Assembly: GCA_943913655.1 (NCBI GenBank)
Contig: CALTZA010000005.1
Location: 51,646 to 115,645 of the forward strand
Reading direction: 5' to 3'
From: an uncultured Francisella sp.
GTDB lineage: Bacteria; Pseudomonadota; Gammaproteobacteria; Burkholderiales; Neisseriaceae
Length of the DNA stretch: 64,000 bases
Position 1 is the first letter of the stretch. The number at the start of each line of letters is the position of its first letter. The translations under genes were made by a program, and so were the position numbers. The notes below the pieces were generated by a model. The model was not told the origin of the DNA. It saw only the letters and a program-made list of their open reading frames with translations, and did no database searches. This document shows, one piece after another, positions 25,946-35,898 of this stretch.

Positions 25946-28900
25946 CATCCTTCTCATCGATATGAACCAACCATTGACTATCCTAAAGATCTAGTATTGT
26001 CTAAAAAACCAGGTCAGACTTATAATCCTCTTAATGAAGAAGCCAAACCATCTTTACCGGGTTTAATAAGCTTAAGTTCATTATCTACGCCGCTAACGCC
26101 TTTTTTAGCAGTGCCTAGTTTACCTTCCACATTTCCTGGCAGTTTACCATCACTGCCCAGCGCTTTACCTAGTGGAATATCTGTGCAGTTATCTATCACA
26201 CCTTCGCTTCCACCTTTGGTATCGTCGCAAGCATTGGCAACTTCTGCAGTTGAGCCTTTATTAAGTTTATTAACTTTACCGCTTAGCTTATTGACTTCTG
26301 GGATATCTAATCCATCGCAACCAAGTGTTGGCCCATCTAAGTTGCCATTAGTATCTTTGTTAAGTTCTTTACAACCTTTGTTTAGTAGTTCTGCTGCGCC
26401 ATTTGCTCTTTCTTTGGCACCCTTAGGAAGTTCTGCTCAGTGGTCTAGCTTATACCAAGCATTATTCAGCTCTTTATCCAATTCTTTACCTCTTTTTAGC
26501 TTATCATCTGTGCCTTTGGCGTTGCCATTATCATCTTTTTCTGGTGCACCTTTAGCTTCTAGCTCATTGCCATTATGGTATTCGTTGTCAGCACCTTTTA
26601 TCTTGCCGTCATCTTCACTATTACTAGGACCATTGTCATTAACGCCATTATCTTCTTCAATTGGTTTGCCACTGTTAAGTTCTAGCTTACCAGCATTAAG
26701 TTCGTCATCGATCCCATCTTCTTTGCCGGGGTTTTCTTTAGGTTCTAGCTTGCAGTCCCTTCTTATTTTAAGTGTAGAAGCGGCTGCTAACTCCTTAGGT
26801 AGCTCTCTTTTTCCAAGCACATCACTCACTCCATCTGGTGACCCGCTTAAATCTATTAGTTCTGTTCCTCTATATAGTTTATTTTCATCACTATATAGTT
26901 TGTTTTATCCTTTTATTGTATCCGTGTCTGCTCCTTTGGTTTTATCTTTATCTGCCCCAATAGGTAGCGCATTATCTTCATTAAGCAGTCTATCTACTAT
27001 ACCGCTTTGGGGTCCATTCTATTTATCTTCTTTAATTTCGGGTTTGAGCTCAGCGTCTTTATCTTTACCTTCTGCTTTATCGGGTCTGCCCTTTATATTA
27101 TCTGGTTTGAGTTCTCAATCTATAGCTTTAACACCATCTGTTATACCGCCTTCAATATCTAGCCTAAGCTTAAGCTTACATTCACTCGCTTCTATTTTAT
27201 CAGGAATTTTAGGACCCTCTCTTATAAGTGGTTTAGGGCCAGAATTACTTAATGAATTAAGTGCTTCGTTACTATCATCGTCATTTTCATCGAGTATACC
27301 GCTCTCAACTATTGTGCCTAGCCTTTTAGGTGCTAGTTCTATTCCAGAAACATCGCTTGAAATTGCTTCTATACTTTCCTCACCACCATCTTTTAGTTTT
27401 CTACAGCCATCTAGTGCTGAAGCAATGAACAGTACTATACTAGCATCTAATTTTTCTCTTAGTTCTCAGTTAAATACCTCATTTATTCTAAGCTTTAGCT
27501 CTCTTTTTCCTTTAGGGGTGTCACTTGCAATTTTAGGAATAGTTCCTTCTTTGACTAGCTTATCTAGTACGCCTTTTGTATTACCTTCTCTCCATTCACT
27601 TGCAGCAGGTGCTTCTTTACTTTCATCTTTTACAACTGCTGTTCTTAGTTCTGGATTAACCTTTAGCTCCCTTTATCCAACTATCTATACAGCATTATTT
27701 ACTGATAGTCTTAGCACAAGTTTCTTGCTTTCGTTTTGGGTTCCAATATTTGCCCAACAGAGCTGGATAGCCCTGTTTTCTGGATGGGGCTTGGGTGTTT
27801 TTACTTCTGGTTGGTTTGCTTCTTCTCTATTAGGTTCTGGTTTGCCAAGCAGTCTTTTTCCTAGTACTTATTCTTTAAATTCCTGGCTGGGAATTCACTC
27901 TTCTTTAGTAGGAGCCCCTCTTTCTAGTTCTAGTCCTGTGTCAACGCTTTCCTCTCCTACTTTAAGTTTAGCAGGGCCGTCACTATTAAGTTCTGCTGTT
28001 GCTGAATTAGCTTTGGCTGCTTCATCTTTCCCTATAGTATTATCTCAGTTTTTATTTGTTGCCCCAGCTGGTCTGGCTTTAGATTTTATTCTTGCTCCAA
28101 TTCCTATAGGAGGAGGAGTGCTTGGTGGATTATTATGGGTGGGGCAAATTGCTACTTCCAGTTTCTTATTATTTGGTTCTTTAGGCGTTAGTGGATCAGC
28201 TTCTCCGTGGGTGCTTTCCCTACAGCAATCTTCAATACTACCATTAACAATCAGTCTAACATCAACTACATTAAGAAGTCTAAGTTGGAACATATCTTCA
28301 ACAGCTTCCGCAACTGCTAGTTTTTTATCTACAATACCTAATGCTTTGAGTTTTAGTTCAGCACCGTCAACAGCATCTTCTCTTCCATCGTTGTACCCTA
28401 TTTATAGTACTACTCTGTTATCTGCTATTTTGAGCTATGGTTTAGCTTCTCTATCATTACTGCCACTATCACTGTCTTCTTTGACTGAATCAATTTTGTT
28501 ACCTTTAAGCAGTTTGAATAGCTTAATAGGGCCGTTATTGAGTTTGTTAGCACCTAGCTTAGCATCAGCGCAGTTAAGTTCATCTTTAGCTTATTTATCT
28601 TTTTTACCAAGTTTAGCTGGTACATCCTTAGCTAGTTCTTTAGCTAGCCTGTCAGTACTTCCATCTATTACAGCAAGTACTGCGTTAACTTCACTATTGT
28701 TAGGATTGTTACCGTTTAGTGGGTCTTTTGTCGCACCCTCACTTTTAGGTTTATCTTCTCTTTTAAATAGTTCTGTTGCATTAAGTGCTAGCGCATATCT
28801 ATCAACCATTGGTATAAATTTAATTGTCATAGCTTCATCCTGGGCAGGTACTGGTGCTATATCGCTGAGTACTGCTATACTTTTATCTACCCTAAGTTCC

Positions 28901-31900
28901 ACAGTGCTTGCTTCATCTACTTCTATATCAGAATCTACATTATGGACTTTGCTATTGCCTAGTAGCAGTTTAAATTCACAGCTAGCGCTATCTAATAGCA
29001 TTTCTTCATCACAGTTCTGGTTATTAAGTTTGGGTAGCCTAATTAACAGTTATTTCACTATCCTTTTTTCTTTAGCAACGCTTTCAGGGTTGGTAGCTTC
29101 ATTAGTAAATACCTCATTAATAGGTATTACTAGTTTAGTAGGTCTATTGTCAGGTTCCCTTACTTTATCTTCATTAATATCTAGCGTACCCCCTTTAGAT
29201 TCACTGTCAGCAAGTTTATCTACGTTATCTAGTAGCTCTACTCTATTGCTGCTTTCCAGTAGTGCGGTATCTAGCATAACCGGTTTACTGCTGTCTGTTC
29301 CTTCCACTATAGCTATGCTATCCAGTACCCTACCATTGGCTATATCTTCTAGTATTTTGGGTTCATCGTCAATTGGCAACTCATTATTGTCTTTTTTTAT
29401 ACCATCGACTTCATTTGTATTGCCTACCCTAGTAACACAATTGTTAACTAGCTTGGGATGGAGTTTAACTTCAAGTCTTAGTCTTTCCAGTTTACTAAGC
29501 GGCTATTCACTTCCTAGCTCTCTTTTTTCATTAGCATCTTTGTCAGGAGCTACTGCTTTATCATCGGCAGTTTTAAGCTCCAGCTTCTTATCAAGTCTTA
29601 TCGGATTACCGTTGGCCTCTTCTTTATCATGGTCAGCCGTTACATTTAGTATTCCATTATCTATTTCTGCTCTTGTAGGTGGCTGGTACTCTTTGATATC
29701 AAGCGGATTGTTATCAACATTATCTGGGTATTGGTTATTTTCAGGTGGCTTGCCAGTGGGAGTCGCTGTAAGCGCTTTACCAGCGGTAAGTATCTATGTA
29801 TTGGGTGCATACCTATCTGTACTGTTTCCGTTATTTACGTATGCATCCATTAATGCAGCATCTATATTAACTTTTGTCCAGTTTTTGGGTGGTGGCTCAA
29901 TATACTTTAGTCTACCCTCATTGATTCCGTTAACCTCCCTTAGTGCTCTTTTGCCGATTCTGCCGTTTATTAATTCATCTTCAATCTTAAGTATACCAAT
30001 TTCTTTCAGTCATTCTGTATTAAATGTATTATTATCTTTGAGTAGTCCTAGTTTAATATCGACTCCTTCATCTAGTTTTATACCATTCTTTGCTTCTTGG
30101 TTTAGCTTAAGTCCTTTAAGTGTTCTTTATTCATTTATACCACTAGCAATAGTAGCTGATCTATATGCTAGTGCTTTTATAACATCATTTTTATCATCGT
30201 TATTTAACCCGTTGACTTATATTTGGTCATCATTTACCAATTTACCATCCGGGGTAGTAGTGCCACAGGTTCTATCTTCGTATAGCGCATGGATTAATAG
30301 CTACTTAATAGCGTTTAGCGCTCCTAGTCTCTTATCTGGACTGTCTTCTACTATTTCTAGTTTTAGTCTGACATTTGCTGGTTTGAGTTCTCTACTCTCT
30401 AGCCTTCCTACATCTATATTTCCGCCGTTGTCGTCTTCGTTAAGTTCCAGCGGTGCATTAAATTTATCTCTCTCTACGTTATCGTCATTAGCTTCCATCA
30501 GTGAATTTACGTCTGTACTTAGCTTTTTACCTTCTATTAGTGGTCTAGCTGCTTCAAGTATTTCTTCATTAATAACTGTTCCCATAACTTCTTTATTGCT
30601 TAGTACTCCCATATGGGTATCGTTAAACAGTTTATCTTCGTTTGTTCTTTTCAATGTTGCTAACTTTCTATCTCTTATAGCTTCACTGTTACTGCCTGCT
30701 TCTTCGATATATTTCCCTTCTATCAGTGCATTATCAGCAGCTAGTGCTGTCTCTCGTATTTCGAGTACTATTTCATCAATAAATTCTGTTATATCAAGTC
30801 CCATACCATTAAGTGCCTTTATTAGTGGTCCGCCTTCTAGTCTCTCGTTCCAATTGTATATTGTGCTAGGTTGGGCATTAGGAACTCTTGTCGTTGGCTA
30901 TCCAATTCAATTTGCTGGAATATCTTTTGGTTATTCATCGGCTTTAGCTGGATTGTCTTTAATGATATTCCTATTCACTGGGGGGCAGCTTTCTGCTGGT
31001 TTACTAGCTTCCTTATTAGTAAGCCCAAGCTTAGCTTTATTATCGTCAGATGGATCTTTGCTTCTATCAGCGGGTGCTCCAACTTTTCTTTCAGCAAGTG
31101 CATTTACATCCTCGATAAACAGTCTTACTTCTTGGGCAACTTCATTATTGAGTTTGAGCAATCCATTGCTAAGCTCAAGTTCGGCAGTACCAGCTAGTTT
31201 ACTTGGACCTTCTGCGTTAGCTACATCATTATCATCAACACTATTATCTTCTGTCCAATCAAGTTTAATACCAAGCTCCAGTTTACCACCATTGAGCTCT
31301 GATAGTAGCATATTGCCTTTATCTAGTTCATTAACATCTTCTATTTTATCATCTGGACTATCTACTGATAGTGGTATCTACTCACTAGCCTCTTTAACAC
31401 TAGCACCCTTGTTCATAGCATCAATTACTTCCTTAGCAAGTACTGTTTCTATGAATTTGTTGTCACTTAACGTCCTGGGCGAGTCTATTAGCTTAATATC
31501 TGCTCCATTGTTATCCTCAATAGGATCATCACTTTTAATATCTGCTCCTATCTTGAGCTCGCTATACCCGCTGGATGTACTTAGTAATATAAGCAGTTTA
31601 CCGATAAATTCAAGTATAGGATTTAGTAGTTCTGGTTTACCAAGCTATTTGCTTGGTCTATCTCTAGATTCAATAGGGTCTTTATCATCATTACCTCTAT
31701 TAAGCAATCCAAGCTTAGCGCCGTTACTTAATCCAAGCTCAAATCCAAGTAGCGCACCATTCTCTAATCCAAGCTCAGCGCCTTTTAGTAATCCAAGCTT
31801 AGCTCCTCTTAGCAATCCGGCTCTTTCTTGGTTAGCTAATCCACTAAGCGCTCCTCTTAGCAATCCTTTAAGTTCATTATCTACTAATCCACTTAGTACT

Positions 31901-34807
31901 AATCCAATATCCAACCCATCTACTGCCTCAATTTCTAACCCTATTTCAAATCCAAGTTTAAATCCAAGTTCAAATCCAAGTAGTGCACCGTTTTTCAATC
32001 CAATTAGTGCACCGTTTAGTAATCCAAGCTTAATGCCATTATCAAATCCGCTAAGTGCGCCATTTAGTAATCCGAGTCTGGCACCAATTAGTAATCCAAG
32101 CAGTGGCGCGCCTTCCATTTGGTCATTGCCAAGCTTCAGTCCAAGCTTGGCGCCGCTTTCTAACCCAAGTGTTAATCCAAGCTCAGCTCCATTTAGTAAT
32201 CCGAGTCTGGCACCGTTTTCTAACCCGAGTTTAATGCCGCTATCTAATCCAAGTAGTGCACCGTTTAGTAACCCTAGCTTAGCACCATTAAGCTCATTTG
32301 TTCGTTCTCCGCTTTTATCAAGTAATCCAAGCTTGAACCCTGTTAGTGCGCCATTAGTGAATCCGCTGAGCTCTTGGTTAAGTAACCCAAGTAGTGTGCC
32401 ACTTTCTAATCCACTGCTTTCATTATTCAGCAATCCTCTAATAGCGCCTTTTAGTAATCCACTTAGTTTTTCAAATAACCCGCTTTCTTGGCCGTCTAGC
32501 GGACCGCTGAGTTCCTTAAGTAACCCAGTAAGCTTATCTAGTGGACCTCTAGCTCCAGTATCAAGTATTCCATCAATTGTAAGCAACCCATTGGCTTGGT
32601 CGACAGCTTCTGCTGTGTTACCGAGTTTACCTAGTGCCTCAGTAGTAGCTCCTGCTATGATCTCTAAATTCTCTGGCAGTGGAAACAAGAAAGCCAGTCG
32701 GCCTTCTTATGTGGTTAAGGGCTATGACTTTACTCAGAAGAAGGGGGACTTTGAGTTTAGAAACCTAGTTACCTTTGGTGACTCACTGTCAGATACTGGT
32801 TCTGCAGGTCGCGGTGGTATATATATGGCTGATGGTAACCCTATGAGCTTCTATAATAGCTACATGTCCATCTACCTAACCGGTAAAATGAATGCCCCAA
32901 GAAGTCAACACGGTACCAACTATGCTGTATCAGGTGCCTTAGTGAAGTGGGCTTCTAACATCTTACAGTTATTGGGTGACCCACTTGCCCCAATGCGCTC
33001 TAAGATGTCCCAACAGATTAATCAGTACTATCTTGACAACAAAGGCAAGGCCAATGCTAAAGATGTCTTTGTATTGTGGGGTGGTGGTAATGACATGACT
33101 GGTGACATGATGCAAGCAGTCATGCCATGGAACTGGGCTAAGTTACTAAGTGGCGACCGAGGTTACTTTGATGACAAACCGCGAGTATTGGGTGGTTATG
33201 CAGGTAAATTAGTACAACATGGCGCTAAAAATATCTTTGTGTTGGGTCTACCTGATCCAGGGTTAGCGCCATTCTCGGGAGCGGCTATAGTAGGTGCCTC
33301 TATTGGTTCAATTGGTATGTTTATGGGAGGCACACCACTTGAGTTCTTAGATCCAGGCAGTTGGATACTAGGAGCAATGGATAGCTACTTAAGAGATAAC
33401 AGTAATTTAGTAGGTTCTCCGGTACATGATGCTGATGAATACATGATTGATAATTACGCACGGATGTACCATCACTTTGTTCCATTTGTGCCAACAGCAT
33501 TATGGCGTTTAGCAATAATTATTCCAGGGCAGTTACAACGTAATTTGGTCAATGCCTGGAACCATGATTTGATGAATACGGTAAAAGACCTACGCGGCAA
33601 CATCATCTATGCAGATATCTACAGGTTATATCAAGAAGTACAGAATGATCCATTTGCCTATGGGTTCACTAACACGTTAGTAGCACAATGTACCTTAGGT
33701 AAGGAATCAACCAACTGTGATAAGGGAGATGCATACTATCATGGAGATGATGGTCAAGTGTATATGTACACAGACTGGCACCATCCGAGCCCGCAGATGA
33801 ACCAGATCATAGCCGAGTACTTGTTAAGTTTATTCAATGCACCAGGTTATGTAGCAAGCTTGAGTCAGAATGAAGAGCTAAACAACAATGCACGTCGCAA
33901 CTTTATCGGTAATGAGTTCAAGAGTCTGCGTTTAGATGCGAGAGAGCTAGGAGAATTCACAGTATTTGCAGATATATTGACTGGAGTTGATAAGAACACG
34001 CGTTCGTTAAACTCACGCAATGTAGTGGCTCCTGGTATTGGTTTAGGCTTAGCTTATCGAGCTGGGGAAGGACTAGACCTAGGAGGAGCAATAACCTTGT
34101 TTACTGGGGATCGTCATCCGAGCAACCAGTTGAAATACCGTCATCAATCACAGGGCATTACCTTATTTGGACAGTATAAGGATCCTAATGGAGGTTTATG
34201 GGGTAATGCTGAGTTGCATAGTTCAGCTGAGCAGATGGATGACATTAAGCGCTCGATGCAGTTTCTGAAGAAGGTCAGGACAGAGAGGGGAGAGACCACT
34301 GGTAACACAAGTGGGGGATCAATCACCTTGGGCTATGATATTCCGATGAGTAGCGGCTTACAAGAGATATGTGAACAATGGTTTGTTAGTCCTTACATTC
34401 GCTATGGCTATGATCGTTATAAGGTGAAGGGTTATACTGAGAAGGATAACACATCGACTTCTATGGTCTTCAAGGATCAGGATAAGAAGAATAAGCTAGT
34501 AACTATTGGTACGCAGTTTAGTACGCAGACACAGAATGCGGATACTAATCTAGATGTATCTTACACTCGAGAGGCTCATCCACAGGAATTTATAGCATCA
34601 GGCCGATTGAAGAACTTTGCTAAGGGCTTTAGTCGTTCAGCCAAGGGTATATCGAAGGAGAGAAAGGGCTGGTTATCGATTACCCCGAGTGTCGAGTATA
34701 AGTTGCCTAGTAAAGTCGTGATATACGGTAATATCAACTACAACTACGGCAGCAGTAAAGCAACACAGCTTAACTCTGCTTTGGGTATTAAGAAGAACTT
34801 TAAATAA
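25667..34807 (+). CDS. Giant Ser/Leu-rich autotransporter with GDSL esterase passenger
   Basis: One uninterrupted frame of 3046 codons. Residues 1-32 look like an export signal (Lys-containing start, hydrophobic LTVALTSVFGVNTVMYA). Residues 33-~130 are acidic then Pro/Lys-containing, with a CAPC pair. From ~130 to ~2340 the protein is low complexity: Ser, Leu and Pro dominate, with few charged residues and little Tyr, His or Gln; ~2010-2270 holds octapeptide repeats. The SGNH/GDSL domain follows: GDSLS at 2371-2375 (Ser2373), HGTNYAVSGA, GGGND at 2472-2476, and Asp2703-x-x-His2706 in DWHHPS. The last ~290 residues are an autotransporter beta-barrel ending GIKKNFK rather than in a terminal Phe. 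The C-terminal half resembles the EstA/ApeE class of surface esterases. The huge linker has no family I recognise. Leader: weak GAGGATTAAAG before ATG 25667. Confidence 0.9.
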   Translation: MRSNHKLSQLTVALTSVFGVNTVMYATNPMLLAESNEPEDTVQEYVQPAVDVHPAVEVNTVLAADSHCAPCEIKPFPIYLNLLLAAADLVAGLHPSHRYEPTIDYPKDLVLSKKPGQTYNPLNEEAKPSLPGLISLSSLSTPLTPFLAVPSLPSTFPGSLPSLPSALPSGISVQLSITPSLPPLVSSQALATSAVEPLLSLLTLPLSLLTSGISNPSQPSVGPSKLPLVSLLSSLQPLFSSSAAPFALSLAPLGSSAQWSSLYQALFSSLSNSLPLFSLSSVPLALPLSSFSGAPLASSSLPLWYSLSAPFILPSSSLLLGPLSLTPLSSSIGLPLLSSSLPALSSSSIPSSLPGFSLGSSLQSLLILSVEAAANSLGSSLFPSTSLTPSGDPLKSISSVPLYSLFSSLYSLFYPFIVSVSAPLVLSLSAPIGSALSSLSSLSTIPLWGPFYLSSLISGLSSASLSLPSALSGLPFILSGLSSQSIALTPSVIPPSISSLSLSLHSLASILSGILGPSLISGLGPELLNELSASLLSSSFSSSIPLSTIVPSLLGASSIPETSLEIASILSSPPSFSFLQPSSAEAMNSTILASNFSLSSQLNTSFILSFSSLFPLGVSLAILGIVPSLTSLSSTPFVLPSLHSLAAGASLLSSFTTAVLSSGLTFSSLYPTIYTALFTDSLSTSFLLSFWVPIFAQQSWIALFSGWGLGVFTSGWFASSLLGSGLPSSLFPSTYSLNSWLGIHSSLVGAPLSSSSPVSTLSSPTLSLAGPSLLSSAVAELALAASSFPIVLSQFLFVAPAGLALDFILAPIPIGGGVLGGLLWVGQIATSSFLLFGSLGVSGSASPWVLSLQQSSILPLTISLTSTTLRSLSWNISSTASATASFLSTIPNALSFSSAPSTASSLPSLYPIYSTTLLSAILSYGLASLSLLPLSLSSLTESILLPLSSLNSLIGPLLSLLAPSLASAQLSSSLAYLSFLPSLAGTSLASSLASLSVLPSITASTALTSLLLGLLPFSGSFVAPSLLGLSSLLNSSVALSASAYLSTIGINLIVIASSWAGTGAISLSTAILLSTLSSTVLASSTSISESTLWTLLLPSSSLNSQLALSNSISSSQFWLLSLGSLINSYFTILFSLATLSGLVASLVNTSLIGITSLVGLLSGSLTLSSLISSVPPLDSLSASLSTLSSSSTLLLLSSSAVSSITGLLLSVPSTIAMLSSTLPLAISSSILGSSSIGNSLLSFFIPSTSFVLPTLVTQLLTSLGWSLTSSLSLSSLLSGYSLPSSLFSLASLSGATALSSAVLSSSFLSSLIGLPLASSLSWSAVTFSIPLSISALVGGWYSLISSGLLSTLSGYWLFSGGLPVGVAVSALPAVSIYVLGAYLSVLFPLFTYASINAASILTFVQFLGGGSIYFSLPSLIPLTSLSALLPILPFINSSSILSIPISFSHSVLNVLLSLSSPSLISTPSSSFIPFFASWFSLSPLSVLYSFIPLAIVADLYASAFITSFLSSLFNPLTYIWSSFTNLPSGVVVPQVLSSYSAWINSYLIAFSAPSLLSGLSSTISSFSLTFAGLSSLLSSLPTSIFPPLSSSLSSSGALNLSLSTLSSLASISEFTSVLSFLPSISGLAASSISSLITVPITSLLLSTPIWVSLNSLSSFVLFNVANFLSLIASLLLPASSIYFPSISALSAASAVSRISSTISSINSVISSPIPLSAFISGPPSSLSFQLYIVLGWALGTLVVGYPIQFAGISFGYSSALAGLSLMIFLFTGGQLSAGLLASLLVSPSLALLSSDGSLLLSAGAPTFLSASAFTSSINSLTSWATSLLSLSNPLLSSSSAVPASLLGPSALATSLSSTLLSSVQSSLIPSSSLPPLSSDSSILPLSSSLTSSILSSGLSTDSGIYSLASLTLAPLFIASITSLASTVSMNLLSLNVLGESISLISAPLLSSIGSSLLISAPILSSLYPLDVLSNISSLPINSSIGFSSSGLPSYLLGLSLDSIGSLSSLPLLSNPSLAPLLNPSSNPSSAPFSNPSSAPFSNPSLAPLSNPALSWLANPLSAPLSNPLSSLSTNPLSTNPISNPSTASISNPISNPSLNPSSNPSSAPFFNPISAPFSNPSLMPLSNPLSAPFSNPSLAPISNPSSGAPSIWSLPSFSPSLAPLSNPSVNPSSAPFSNPSLAPFSNPSLMPLSNPSSAPFSNPSLAPLSSFVRSPLLSSNPSLNPVSAPLVNPLSSWLSNPSSVPLSNPLLSLFSNPLIAPFSNPLSFSNNPLSWPSSGPLSSLSNPVSLSSGPLAPVSSIPSIVSNPLAWSTASAVLPSLPSASVVAPAMISKFSGSGNKKASRPSYVVKGYDFTQKKGDFEFRNLVTFGDSLSDTGSAGRGGIYMADGNPMSFYNSYMSIYLTGKMNAPRSQHGTNYAVSGALVKWASNILQLLGDPLAPMRSKMSQQINQYYLDNKGKANAKDVFVLWGGGNDMTGDMMQAVMPWNWAKLLSGDRGYFDDKPRVLGGYAGKLVQHGAKNIFVLGLPDPGLAPFSGAAIVGASIGSIGMFMGGTPLEFLDPGSWILGAMDSYLRDNSNLVGSPVHDADEYMIDNYARMYHHFVPFVPTALWRLAIIIPGQLQRNLVNAWNHDLMNTVKDLRGNIIYADIYRLYQEVQNDPFAYGFTNTLVAQCTLGKESTNCDKGDAYYHGDDGQVYMYTDWHHPSPQMNQIIAEYLLSLFNAPGYVASLSQNEELNNNARRNFIGNEFKSLRLDARELGEFTVFADILTGVDKNTRSLNSRNVVAPGIGLGLAYRAGEGLDLGGAITLFTGDRHPSNQLKYRHQSQGITLFGQYKDPNGGLWGNAELHSSAEQMDDIKRSMQFLKKVRTERGETTGNTSGGSITLGYDIPMSSGLQEICEQWFVSPYIRYGYDRYKVKGYTEKDNTSTSMVFKDQDKKNKLVTIGTQFSTQTQNADTNLDVSYTREAHPQEFIASGRLKNFAKGFSRSAKGISKERKGWLSITPSVEYKLPSKVVIYGNINYNYGSSKATQLNSALGIKKNFK
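31690..32480 (+). repeat. Degenerate 24-bp tandem repeats (octapeptide SNPSxAPx)
   Basis: Inside the giant gene, units such as AGTAATCCAAGCTTAGCTCC plus four bases recur head to tail, encoding variants of Ser-Asn-Pro-Ser-[Leu/Ser]-[Ala/Met]-Pro-[Phe/Leu]. Unit length is mostly 24 bp, with some 12-bp half steps (SNPSLNPS). Roughly thirty degenerate copies are visible by eye. Length changes in multiples of 24 or 12 bp would keep the frame. Confidence 0.85.
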
Positions 34808-34823
34808 ATTTAGTTCAATGTTT

Positions 34824-34872
34824 AAAAGGGGTATCCTCGTGGATGTCCCCCCGCGTGGGTGCCCCCTTTTTT
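34824..34872 (+). terminator. Rho-independent terminator of the giant autotransporter gene
   Basis: AAAAGGGG at 34824-34831 pairs with CCCCTTTT at 34863-34870, followed by further T to 34872. Two small inner stems (ATCC/GGAT and CCC/GGG) lie in the loop. It begins 17 bases after the stop codon. Confidence 0.75.
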
Positions 34873-35038
34873 ATACTTAAAATTTTCATAAAATACTCTC
34901 TACACTAGTAGATCGCCGCTGTTGGCTCGAGATTTTAAAACTGTGAATGTGGCGCTGTTGTTCAAACAAAACTTGTATCAGACATAATTATCAAATTTGA
35001 TGATCCCCGAACAAGGACTTGTTTGAGGACCATGTGAT

Positions 35039-35809
35039 TTAATAATAATTACCGTGGCGATAATTCCACTGCTGATAAACTTCAGCAAGGTTGAGCATAA
35101 TTGTATCTACGCTAAGTCCTTTGCGAATCAAAGTGGGAAGAGAGCTTTCTTCTTTACCAGTAACAAGTTGGCCTGTTTGATTGACCATAGAAACCATTAC
35201 CCCTTGTTCGTAGCGGGTGGCTTCGCTTTTATTAGGTTGAATGGAAGCAATATAATCATCGGCAGCAATAATTAGGTCAGCAGCTTTTTTAATGCGCTCA
35301 CCGATACCATCTACTTTCCCTTTATTACCTAAACCAGATGGATTGGCTGAACTTGCAAAAATAATTTTTTGTTGTTTGGACCATAGTTCACGTGCAATTT
35401 GTTCGGAAGGTGTACCAAATTTAATAACGAAGCAACTGGTGTGACGGTTGTCCATTACTAAATTACTGGTTCCTGCTTTCTTGAGGTATTTTTTACCCTT
35501 TTCACTCCAGGGGAGGATACAACCCAATAAAATATCTTGTTCCCAATGCATCTCATAGAGTTTTAGTATTTTTTCATTATAAGCAGCCAGTGTTTTAAAT
35601 TGCTCCATGGAACTGCATAAGACTACAGCTGGCTTATTACGTTTGCGCATCTTGGCTTCAAACTTGCGCTCCAAGCCTTCTAGATCACTGGCCATTAAAA
35701 TGTAACCTACCTTGGTGGCACAGACCACAAGACCTCCTTCTTTGTTTAAGATCTTCACGGCCTGTGGCTCTATTTCTCCACTCCATCGAATTTTTTTATT
35801 GGGTATCAT
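35039..35809 (-). CDS. Sua5/YciO/YrdC-domain protein
   Basis: A 256-aa protein with the YrdC fold of threonylcarbamoyl-AMP synthases: the substrate-binding KMRKRNKPAVVLCSS near residue 55 and FASSANPSGLGNKGK near 150 match the KxRxxxKP and TSANPSG motifs. The usual N-terminal P-T-D-T-x-Y-G-L is replaced by VCATKVGYIL, so it is a divergent paralog; whether it makes t6A on tRNA is unclear. Start chosen at ATG 35809, nine bases after GAGG; the frame opens at 35821. It stands 89 bases downstream of an RmlD-like gene. A canonical tsaC elsewhere would make this a second copy. Confidence 0.8.
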   Translation of the reverse strand: MIPNKKIRWSGEIEPQAVKILNKEGGLVVCATKVGYILMASDLEGLERKFEAKMRKRNKPAVVLCSSMEQFKTLAAYNEKILKLYEMHWEQDILLGCILPWSEKGKKYLKKAGTSNLVMDNRHTSCFVIKFGTPSEQIARELWSKQQKIIFASSANPSGLGNKGKVDGIGERIKKAADLIIAADDYIASIQPNKSEATRYEQGVMVSMVNQTGQLVTGKEESSLPTLIRKGLSVDTIMLNLAEVYQQWNYRHGNYY

Positions 35810-35898
35810 ACCCCACCTCATTGCTAGTGATTATTAAAGCGTTAAGCATACCATCTTTTGTACTCAGAGTAATAACTCAATTACGTTAAGATGATTGA

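Noticed and set aside
26437..32688. Seven long minus-strand open frames (82-347 codons) opposite the giant gene's linker, all in one antisense frame and rich in Asp, Glu, Lys, Gly and Asn
   Set aside because: In this register, antisense stops need a sense codon ending in T or C followed by a Tyr, His or Gln codon. Those residues are rare in the linker, so the antisense frame stays open by composition. No ribosome sites or family motifs were seen.
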